Assembly: GCA_036417435.1 (NCBI GenBank)
Contig: CM070904.1
Location: 61,760,408 to 61,824,407, forward strand
From: Inia geoffrensis
Taxonomy: Eukaryota > Chordata > Mammalia > Artiodactyla > Iniidae
Reading direction: 5' to 3'
Length of the DNA stretch: 64,000 bases
Part shown: in pieces, positions 49,801 to 61,800 of the stretch
Numbering within the stretch: the stretch's first letter is position 1
Layout of the letters: every line of letters starts with the position of its first letter
Notes under the pieces: model-generated
The model's input: the letters and a program-made list of their open reading frames with translations, nothing else
The model's database searches: none
Told to the model about the DNA's origin: nothing
Made by a program: the position numbers and the translations under genes

Positions 49801-52800
49801 CTGAGATAACTCAGGGAGCACGCTCAAGATCGCAAAACCAGCAACAGGATCATGATTCAAAAAGACCTAAACTTTCCTGTACAAACTGTACATCTACCTC
49901 ATCTGGGAGAAGTGTTGGACATGGTTTAAATGCAGTATCAGGTAATAATTAAATTTGTATAAATATAAATCACTGTATATGTATTTTGGAGAAAAGCCCT
50001 TTTCCCAAGATGTAGTGTACTAATAAGCAAGTAGATTGCACATAAGACTGGGTCAGAAATAGAGCGGAGTTTCTAAAATCTTACCTTAAGTTAGTGCTAG
50101 AACTGAAATTAACTCTTCATCTTGGATTTTTGTTCTAAATTTGGTACAGATATCTTACACAAACAGGATATTAGCAGATTTTAATTAATTAGAATAGCTG
50201 ATACATATGGTAATAAAATTAGTAAAAGTGACATGTATTCTGCTGGTTATTATAGGAGGTAAATTTTAAAATTGTTACTAAGAAAGCCAGATTTACTGAT
50301 ACATGTTTCCTTAGCATATTTTTTGTAAATAATAAACATTGTGCTATATAACACATTTTCAGAAAATGTAGAAATTCTTTAGTTAAACAAAAAATAGTTG
50401 GCGGTATTCTAGTGGGAGTTCTATACAAGGAATTAGAAAGCTATGGTTCTAGTCCTCTAACTATGTGACATTGGACAAGTCACTTTACCACTCTGGTTTG
50501 AAAGACTTATGCACAAAGCTCCATGGTTAGTATCTTGTACTCACAGATACTAAGATACAGGCACACATTTGTTGCACAAATTGAAAAGATCTTTTGTTGA
50601 GAGGTACTTCCTCACTTATACTTCTCTTCAAATGAAACACTAGCCAATGCCTGAAATAGTTTTAAGGTAAGATAAAACTTGTGATGACACAGTTGGAGAA
50701 TAAAATTCTTGAAATGCATATGTACTACTAATTGAATTAGTGTAAGCGATTCCTTTCTATTTCAATAGGCAGGACCACCATGGGAAAGACACTGCCCATC
50801 TGAAGGATTTTAAGAGTAGTGTGATGGGTAAGAGCAGACTGACCTTAACTTTGTAGACAAATACCATTGTGTAGAGATACTTTTGTTTTCCTCTGGTCTG
50901 TGAAGGCATAGCAGTAACCCAGGGCCGTTTCCCTTAACGAAGGGAAATTATTAAGGCTATTAGGATTAGGAGAGGAAGACCCAGAATTTCAATGTAAATG
51001 GTGAGGGGGGAAAGTTTTGAGACTTAGTTTTTAATTTCTTTTTAAATGAAATCACATCTAACAAAGTTTAGATTATAATTGCAATGATACATTACTTCTT
51101 AGCATAAGAATGAACCAAATATGGTGGCAATAATAGTTCTGACAAAATGGTATTATAACCTACAGTATAACCTCTTTCATTTCAAGATGGCTTTGATTTT
51201 GATTTTGGCTGTTCTCCAACATCACTTTGATCAACTTTCATGAAATTCTGCATCTTTGGCAAGCTTTATATTTTTGTTCTGTAATCATTTTACGTCATGT
51301 TTGTATATTGTACGGTCAGATGTTCTAGAGAGTGAGACATTGACATCCTAGATGGGGGTAGATTATAGTATTAGAGAAGGATGTGTTTGAGTAGGAGATA
51401 ATTTTATAAGTGATTATTTCACTACTGAATAATTTATGTTTTGCTCTGTTTTGCTTTTGATTGCAACTGTGTAACTGGGGATTCCTGTAATAAACCATAA
51501 TTACCTCTCTGTGTAATACTGAAGATCTGTTGTCATCAGAAACCTTGAAAGCTTTCTCTGAATTAAGACTTCTTCAATTATTTTAAGATTCTTCTTGGAG
51601 GCCTAGTCAAGTTCCCAGATCTTCATCAGTGGTAGTTGGATCATTTGGAACTGACTTAATGAGAGAGAGGAGAGCAGATTCCTCCATTAGTAATCTTATG
51701 GATTATAGTCACCGAAGTGGTGATTTCACAACGTCATCATGTATGTATAAACTATATTGTTATGCATAATTTATCTAATAATGTTACATTTTTGTCTTTG
51801 TATGTATCGTTAAAATCACAGTACAAAGGAATAAATGAAGTGAATATTATGAAGATTTAGAATATAGGATAGCTTGATATGTTTTAAACCTTATTTGTCA
51901 TTTTACTTTTAAAAATGTAAATAATATAAAATATTTAGATATACATGAGTATCCAGATTCTGTCTGCCTACAATTTTTTCACTCTTAAGAATGTATGTTT
52001 TACATATACTTGATAATTCTTGTATACTGCAGTATAATTTGCCCTGTGAATTAACTAAAACTTGAAATCATTTTAAGACATAATTTAGAATTCCTTTAAT
52101 TTAACATGAATTTGTCTTTATTTTCATTTAGTTGAAATAAAGACCCACACTGTTTCTGTCAGTGTACATAAGCCAAAACTTTAAAAAATATAGAAGTCCA
52201 ATGCCCTGTCCATTGTGCAACAGAGCCACCTTAAAAAAAATAAATGCCATAAAACAATAATACTAAATAACTGAAGATAAAAGGTGCTAATCGAAGTTGA
52301 GAAATATAGCAGACAGAAGTGGAATTTGACTTACAGAGAAGAAAATACATTTCTATTTAAAGATTTAACTAGATTATTTAAAATAATCTATTGGGGCAAG
52401 CCATTGCTTTACTTAAGACAAATGAAAGCATCTTTTCATTTGCTTGGCTTTGGGTGGAGGAGCTTTAGTAGACAGTGTCGGTAGCTTCTCGGTTTGGGGG
52501 GGTAAAAATGTACAGAATAGAATTGACTTAGTCCCTAACAGTTAATCCTTCCATGAGGCACCATGTATTAGCACAGTAGCAATCTAGCTGTTAAACTAGA
52601 TGTATGGATGAATATTCTTTATGAAGGAATGCTTTGGTATTTCTCTTTCCATTTGATGATTAGAACCATCAGTAGTGTACTATTAAAATTGCAGATGCCA
52701 GGGCTCTCTTCTGACTCAGTATTGGGGGGGAAAAAAAAAAGCATAGTTATGTCTGATGAGTAACTGGGTATAAGAGTCACTGCTGTTAACTTGAAAGAAA

Positions 52801-55800
52801 AGATAAAACATTGGAGAAATTTTGAACCGTTAGCATGGTTTGCTATAAAATTATAAGGGTGATAGTATTTATATGAAATAATGTTTGTTCTTGTTCCAGA
52901 GTAAGAAAAATCTCTAAAACACTCTATTATTATTTTGCTTTTACTTGTTATGAGTCATTTACCTTGAATTTGTTTGCCCATTGAAAATCCCTTATCCATT
53001 TAGATGTTAGATATTCTTCTACCATATCAATTTCTGATTAATAAATTCAACTGTTTTAACTTCATCAAGTTGGTAGATTGATGTTTGCCTCTCATAAGCT
53101 ATAATACATTTCTTTTTTAAAAAATTTGTAATGCTGACTTTATACAGCAGTATTAGATTTTACCAAAGGTATAGAAAGATAGATAAATGTTTATTTTTTC
53201 TGTAATAATAGTTAAGCTGTGTAGTTATAATATGCCAGTATTGAGTTTGAATCCAGTGTTTAATTTTGGCAGTGATTAGTGGTTAATAGCCACAACCTTA
53301 ATAATGCACAAATTTTTCATGTAATTCACTACGTTTCCTTTCTTTCAAACATAGATGTTCAAGACAGAGTTCCGTCTTCATATTCACAAGGAGCAAGACC
53401 AAAAGAGAACTCATTGAACGCTTTACAATTGAATACATCATCTACAAATCACCAAATGCCTTCTGAACGTCAGACCATACCATGTTCTAGGGACTCTGGT
53501 AGGAATTCTTTAAGATCAAATTTCTCTCCAAGAGAATTAGAATCTCCCCAAAGCAGTGTACAGCCTGGATTTTCTTATATTTCAAATAGAGGTGAAACCT
53601 CAACTATAGGCAGTTCTAATAGGGTTGGCTCATCTCAAAGATCATTTCAAGAATCTTCTGACAATGAAGGTAGACGTACAACAAGGAGATTGCTGTCACG
53701 TATAGCTTCTAGTATGTCATCTACTTTTTTTTCACGAAGGTCTAGTCAGGATTCCATGAATACAAGATCAATGAGTTCTGAGAATTCTTACATTTCTCCA
53801 AGAATCTTGACAGCTTCACAGTCTCGTAATGCAGCATCAGCTTCTGATGGTCCTGATCATAGGGCATCCGAAGCTTCTCAGGGATTTCGATTTCTTCGGC
53901 GAAGATGGGGTTTGTCATCTCTTAGCCAAAACCATAGCTCTGAGCCAGATTCTCAAAATTTTAACCAAGAATCTGAAGGTAGAAATACAGGACAATGGTT
54001 ATCTTCCTCACTTAGAAATAGATGCACACCTTTGTTCTCTAGAAGGAGGCGAGAGGGACGAGATGAATCTTCAAGGATATCTACCTCTGATATACCATCT
54101 AGATCTCATCATATTTTTAGAAGAGAATCAAATGAAGTGGTTCACCTTGAAGCACAGAGTGATCCCCTTGGGGCTACTGCCAGCAGACCACAAACATCTG
54201 CAGCACCAAGCAGTGCTGCTACGGGTGGCTCCATATCGGATTCGGCTCACAGTGGACGAAGTACAGGAATAACAGGGATCCTTCCTGGTTCTTTATTCCG
54301 ATTTGCAGTGCCCCCGGCACTTGGAAGTAATTTGACCGACAATGTCATGATCACTGTAGATATTATTCCTTCAGGTTGGAGTTCATCTGATGGAAAAAAT
54401 GATAAAACTAAAAGTGTACCCTCAAGAGACCCAGAAAGACTGCAAAAAATAAAAGAGAGGTAAGTTTGAATACCTGTCTTAAGCCTGTGAAGAACAGATG
54501 AGAGAAAGAACTGTTTGTTTCTAAAATGGTTTCTCATAAGAGTGATGTCTGGGGCTTCCCTGGTGGTGCAATGGTTGAGAGTCCACCTGCTGTTGCAGGG
54601 GGCACGGGTTCGTGCCCTGGTCCGGGAAGATCCCACATGCCGCGGAGCGGCTGGGCCCGTGAGCCATGGCCGCTGAGCCTGCGCGTCTGGAGCCTGTGCT
54701 CCGCGATGGTAGAGGCCACGGCAGTGAGAGGCCTGCGTACCGCCCCCGCCCCCACCAAAAAAAAAGTGATGTCTGAAATTTCTTGCCTTAAAATTTACAT
54801 CCAGTAAGATGTTAGCGTCTTGCTCAGAGGTAAAATGGATGAGAATTAATACTGGTGGTGGGCACTGGGGGTGTAGATTGCATTGGGAAGTAATCTAAAG
54901 GTTATTTTTAACCAGCTTTGGCTACAGGTACATATAGATATATGTATATATAAAATATACAAAATCTTAATATACAAATATACAAATCTTACATACACAA
55001 AATCTTAATCTCTTACCCTGTTTCTAGGTAGACTAGTGCTAAATGGGATTGGTAAAGCTGCCCAAGTCGTTGTGGATTATCAAGACAATGTTTCAGCCTT
55101 TAATAATATCATTTATTGGGACTTGCCTGTTGGTCCAGTGGCCAAGACTCTGCGCTCCCAATGCAGGGGGCCTGGGTTTGATCCCTGGTCAGGGAAGTAG
55201 ATCCCACATGCCACAGCTAAGAGTTTGCATTGCCGCAACTAAAGATCCCACGTGCCACAACTAAGACCCAGTGCAGCAAAATAAATAAATAACAAAAAAA
55301 TAAGATCATTTATTTGTATTTCTCACTTCAAATCTTTTTTGGAATAAGGTAAAATCGTTTCCACAAATTTAAAAAAAATTTTTTTGAAGTCCAAATGTAT
55401 ACTGAATATTCTTTATATATTGTGACTATTTGACAGAGATATCAGTTTAAATTCAGGAATTAGAATCTTTTTATTCATGTGAAATCTTTTGTAGAGTTTA
55501 GTTGCTTAAAAATCTTTGGGAAAGGGCTTCCCTGGTGGCGCAGTGGTTGAGGGTCCGCCTCCCGATGCAGGGGACACGGGTTCGTGCCCCGGTCCGGGAA
55601 GATCCCACGTGCCGCGGAGTGGCTGGGCCCATGAGCCATGGCCGCTGAGCCTGCGCATCCGGAGCCTGTGCACCGCGGCGGGAGAGGCCACAACAGTGAG
55701 AGGCCCGCATACCTCAAAAAAAAAAAAAAAAAAAAAGATAAAAGAGCTGAGATTTTTCACTCCAACTTAATTATTTTGTCATGTAAGTGTAGTTACTTAC

Positions 55801-58800
55801 TTTTTCCATCTATTAAAATTAGTTTTATGATAAAATGGGATAGGATAGTACATGTAAAATATACTTGTAAGAAGAAAAGACTTAGGTAAAGCTAAGGTCG
55901 TTGGGTGTTTTTGTTCTTGTTCATAAAGGTCCCATGTAATGGAATTTTGGGGGAGCATAGTTGTTACTATCATTTTAGGGTCTTTTGGTCTTTTAGAGGA
56001 AATACATTCAAATCTTGCTCTGGGGAGTAAAGGGAGCTTCGCATGCTTTCTGAGATATTGAACATTGACTAATATCTTCCCACTTTTCCTTATATAGGAC
56101 AAATTGTTACCATGTGACTGTTCTCCTCTTTTAAAATTTGCTCTTTTTCCTTCCTTGTAGAAAGATTTACTCTGCCCTGGTAGTGTTAGCTTTAATGTTA
56201 TTACAGGAGCTCCCTCTAATTGCAAGCTGTCTACTGAGTAATGTAGTAACTATTATATTTCTTGTGCTCGAAGTTAGATTAATTTGAGTGCAGTAGTGTA
56301 AGTAGGGCAAAAAATTAATTTAGTGATTTCCAAAGAGAAACTAAGTAAGCCATCACCACCCTGTCTGGTAAGATAGTTTTTAAAAAGCAGCATTTGTTGG
56401 TTATTTTGACAGTTTATATGTGTGTGTGTTCCTTTATTACATATTTTGCTTAAAAATGAGGATTATAAGGTACTTTACAATTAAATGAATAAAAGTATAA
56501 AAAATTTAGTCTCCCAAAGTAAAAACTATCAACCAAAGAAAGTTATATCTAAAGGTAAAACAAACGTTAATGCTTGAGGTTGTATCTCTGGTTAATCCTA
56601 GACATGAAAGTCACCTAAAAGTATGCCTGTTCCTCTTTCCACACATCTTTTGCTAAACTCATTTGGAACCCATATAATCCAGGTTATATTTCAGTAGCAG
56701 TTTAGCATTCTGTATCATCAATTTACTGAGTACCTTTTTCATGTCAGCAGTGGACGAAGGCAATAGAGATTTTAATTTAAAAAACTACTTGTCTTACAGT
56801 GATCATTCTGCATTTAAATTAAGCAGTACATGTTGGCCTGTGAAATAGAGGACATACGTTAATGGAAACTGCTCCACACTTTACAAGCCTACCCTTATAG
56901 AAATCAGGATGATTTAATAACATCACTGGGGTGGGGAAAATGAAAAAATTTTAAATCTCTTCTTTTGGTTTTTTTTATTATGATTTAATACAAAAAGCTT
57001 ATCAGTTTAAACATATGTGGCTCTGCTAACATGTCAGTTGAAAAATCACAAGTCAATATTTGTTTAATTCATCAAACTTGTCTTAAAAATTTTGGGGGGA
57101 CAGGGACTTCCCTGGTGGTCCAGTAGTTAAGACTCTGTGCTCCCTATGCAGGGGGCCCAGGTTCTATCCCGGTTGGAGAAGTAGATCCCACATGCCACAA
57201 TAAAAGATCCCGCATGCTGCAACTAAGAGCCCGCATGCCACAACTGAAAGATCCCACATACTGCAACTAATAGTCCACATGCCACAACAAAAAATCCCGC
57301 ATGCTGCAACTAAGAGCCCACATGTCACAACTAAAAGATCCCACATGCCGCAACGAAGATCCCTCGTGCCGCAGCTAAGACCCGGTGCAACCAAATAAAT
57401 ACTAAAAAAAAAAAAAAGTTTTGCAGGGACAAAAGTGATGGGTATATAAGTACATTATCTTTATACTGCTGGAATTGAAGTAGTCTGTGGTACTGCAGAA
57501 ATTAAAATCTTAGTGAAACTTACAAATTGATTGTGAAAAATACGGAATTTAAACTGGTAGCAGGGGCAGGGTGTGGTGGTGGTGGGATGAATTGGGAAAC
57601 TGGGATTGACATATATATACTAATATTTATAAAATAGATTAATAAGAACCTGATGTATAAAAAATAAATAAAATTAAAAAAAAATAAACTGTGGTACCAA
57701 AGATAAAATTACTTAAACGGTTTGAAGATAAGTAATAGGATAGCCTACCTCATTTACATTTAAAATATTTATTATAATTTTTATTCTTATTGATACAGTT
57801 TTTCTTAGAAGTTCCTGTTTACTATTATTGTTGTTTGCCTTTTTTCTACCCAGAGAGACCATGATGTTGTTTGGGATTATGTATGATTGGAAATGACCAA
57901 CCAGGATGGTTTTGATAGCTCTGTTTAGGAAATGTACCTTCTTTTCCAGCCTCCTTTTAGAGGACTCTGAAGAAGAAGAAGGTGATTTATGTAGAATTTG
58001 TCAGATGGCAGCTGCATCATCCTCTAACTTGCTGATAGAGCCATGCAAGTGCACAGGAAGTTTGCAGTATGTCCACCAAGAGTGTATGAAAAAATGGTTA
58101 CAGGCCAAAATTAACTCTGGTAAGGTTTACCCTTTTGTGTATTTTGTTTTCACAGTTTTTCCAAGAGATGCACGTATGTATGCATTTTAATTAACAAATA
58201 TGGTTATAATTTATTGTCAAATTTATACTCTTATCAAAAGCATCAATCATTTTTTGAAGCAAAAGCATTGAGCATTCGTCTTGCTTCATAAATTTAACAT
58301 ATAGTAGTGTTTCTTATATTTCATTTACTGAACAATCTACTCCCATACATGTATAGTGCAACTGTAATTTGTTATTGTTGGTAACCCTTACATCATGCAA
58401 TATCTTTTTGAATCAAAGAAATATTCTTACTGTTTACCAACTATGTGTCCTTGAGAAAGATTTATTGTCTCTAAAGTTGTTATGCAGCAATAAGATTACT
58501 GTAGGGAGTCATTGTTTATTAAGTGCCTGTTATGGAGCCAGGCATTGTTCTAGATGTGGGATATAGAGAACGAGACAGACAAGGCACTTGCACTCCTGGT
58601 GGGATTACGTGTTAAAGGAATGCCTTGTTGAGGTGAGGACGTTTATACTTGAACGAAGAGGAGCTAGTTATTCTAGAATGAAAGGGAAAGCATTCCAGCA
58701 CACAGAACAACTAATACAGAGACTTTAAGGTGGGAATGACTTAGGTGTGTTTGAGGAATTGAATGAAGGCCCAGCGTGGCTGGAGTATAATTAGTGGGAA

Positions 58801-61800
58801 AGGAGAGGGGTGATAAATTGAGGTAAGAGAGATTAGCAGAGGCTAGCTCATTTAGGACTTTGAAAGTTAATGTCAGAAGCTTAGATTTTTAGGTAAGTGT
58901 CGTGGGAAGCCACTGAGAGGGGAGTGAAATGATGTTATTTATGTTTTGGCTGCTCTTTGAAGAGTGGAGTTTAGTGGGACAAGAGTAGAAGGAGGGACGT
59001 CAACCGGGAATCTATTGTGTTGACCAACCAGGAGCCTGTCTTTACAAGAGGTGATGATGGTGGTGGTAGAAATGGATGATGGATTCTGGTATGTTTTGGA
59101 GGTAGATTCTATAAGACTCGCCAGTGGATTGGATGTGGTGGAGTGAAGGAGAAAGAACACTTAGAGAAGCTCATAATTTTGCCTTGAGCAACTAAATAAA
59201 TGGTGGGGCCATTTACTGAAAATAAAGAAGACTGAGAATAGAATAAATTTGGGAGAGGAAACAGAGTTCTGTTTTAGAAGTATTTGAACTGTTTATTAAA
59301 TAACCATATGGAAATGGTTATGGGCAGTTATGAAGACAGGTGTGATGTTTCAGGGGTTTTACCGCAGAAAATAACAGTTTTAGGAATCATGAGCACATAA
59401 TATTTTAAGATTTGAGATTAAGTAATATCACTTGAGCAAGGGCACATATTAAAAAAATGAGCCCAGGGCAGAGCCCTGAGGCACCCAAACACTTAGTGGG
59501 AACAGAGAAGGAGATTTGAGGAGCAGCCTCAGCCTGGTATGAAAAAAACAGAAAATGTAGTGTTGTGCAAGCCAAAAGATGTTTTAAGAGGGTGTAACCA
59601 ACCCTGTCAGGTACTGCAAAGAAATCAGAACAAAGACATAAGAACAAAGAAATGACAGCTGGATTTGGTAGCACGGATGACCTTGGTGACTTCAGTCCTG
59701 GGGCAGTGGTGGGGAGGTGTCTTTATGATTAAATTGAGCTGAGTAAGACTGGGGAAGCAGCAGCATAGACGCCCTCTTACAATAAGCTTTACTGTCAAGG
59801 AGATTGGAGGTACAGGGTAGGAATTGGAGAGTTATATGTGGTCATGGTACATGTGTTTGTTTTGTTTTTGTTTCGAGGTAGAAATTGAGGGCATTGTTTA
59901 TTTTAACAAGAGATACAATGGAGAGGAAAAAAATTATGATAAGGGAAGGGAGGGCTTCCCTGGTGGCGCAGTGGTTGAGAGTCCACCTGCCGATGCAAGG
60001 GACATGGGTTCGTGCCCCGGTCCGGGAAGATCCCACATGCTGCGGAGTGGCTGGGCCCGTGAGCCATGGCTGCTGAGCCTGCGCGTCCAGAGCCTGTGCT
60101 CCACAGTGGGAGAGGCCACAGCAGTGAGAGGCCCACGTACTGCAAAAAAAAAAAAAAAAAAAGAAGGGAAGGGAAAGATGGGATCCAGAGCACAAGTTGA
60201 GTAGTTAGCCTTTAATAGGAAAAAGGGTACTTCATCTCTAGAAAGCTAGTGTAGATATGGATTATTGATCAGTTTGTTGCTTTGGTGAGAAAGGTGCTTG
60301 AATTCCTATATAATTGCTTCTGTTTTCTTAGTAAGGTCTTTAGCTGATGAGGGGATGGATTAAGAGATTTTCATATGTGGGGAAAATAACATTCTAAAAT
60401 GCTTTCAGGGTTTTCAGGTAGTACTAATGTCCATAAAAATCTGTGGCCATGAATATGATTTAAAAGTGGGATTGGGATACATGTACATTTTTTTTAGAAG
60501 CAGTTTTCAGATACTTGGATACAGATGAGGATTTGAGTTCGATGGGGTTGGGACCTTTGCCAGGCAAGTATGATGAAGGGAGTTAAGGGTGTTTATAAGG
60601 CTGTAGTTGTGGTAAGCCTAGAAATTAGGCAAAATAAGGAAGGGAGTAAGGACATTAGGAAGTGGATAGTGAGAAGTGGTAGGGTCATTGTCTTTGAATC
60701 TCAGTGACATTGAAGAGAATTGCCAGAGTAGGTGAGCTAAAATGATGAAAAGTTGTAGGTGCACAGGAGAGGATGCTTAAAATACGGATTTTAGGAGTAG
60801 TGCCGTACACTGCAATGACAGGGTCAAGGGTATGACCATAAAGTAGGTGGCTTAGGTGGGGAAGGGTAATATTGGAAGCAAGGATGTTGAGGAAGTCAGA
60901 GTCAAATGTGGTCTTATGTACATGTTGAAATAGCCAAGAAATAAGTTGGGTAAAGAAGAGACGTGCTACAGTCATTAATGAATGAGGAGGAACTTAGAGT
61001 TTCAAAACAGCAATAGGTGTGGGGAGGGGGCATCTATCCCTATTTCTTGGTCCTGAGGTACAGAGCGTTGTGGGGGGGAAAATGGCTGCAGAAGAGTATG
61101 TATCAGTTTGTGAGGCACTGTGGTTCAGCCTTGAATTTGAAGAGATAATTCATAAAGGAGATTGGTTAAGAGGAATTTAATGTTAGATTATAAGTACCAG
61201 AGGACCTAGTGAAATGTTACTCGTAGGGTAAGAATGTGACTAGTAGGGTGGGAAATTAGATCAGAGTAATAAATGTACATAATTGTGTGAAAAAGACAGT
61301 CTGATGATGATAGCTGGGTAGCATAGGGAAACAGGTTGTGAGGTATGACGGTGTTAATTTTAATAATCTGTTGGAGGAGTTTGAGTAACCTATTCAAACT
61401 GGAGAACGAGGCTAGTGGGAAACTTTTTTCCTGCAGCAAGGTTAGCAAAGGCTTCCTTGGGGTAGGGGGTTATCTTTTCTTGTAACCTAACCTGATCCCA
61501 AACCTGTGGGATAGGGCTGTCTTACCTGTAGCAGCCTCTTCTTGGCTGTATAGTGTTATGACAGCCTCATAGGCTTTATTAGTCACCACCCTGGCGTGTT
61601 ATTAAGATAAAGTGAGCGCTCAACATGGTTCTTGACACTTAGCAAGGGTCCAGAAATGTTAGGTATTACCAAAATGAAAAACAACTTGACTCACCTTCTG
61701 TTATATTTGCAATTGGATTGTTAGTATTATGTAGGCAGGAAAACAGATAACACAATATATTGTCTAAGAACATTGGATTTTTGGAGTTAGACATGCTTAG

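Noticed and set aside
53279..53354. Upstream extension of exon 5 as coding
   Set aside because: The frame is open by chance from 53279, but the CAAACATAG acceptor at 53354 restores the known protein order in correct phase with exon 4.
55797..56225. 142-residue minus-strand ORF in intron 5
   Set aside because: No motif, no start context or neighbouring exons; chance frame.
57185..57390. CRISPR-like regular repeats
   Set aside because: The units are directly adjacent with no unique spacers and belong to a SINE body; the genome is mammalian.
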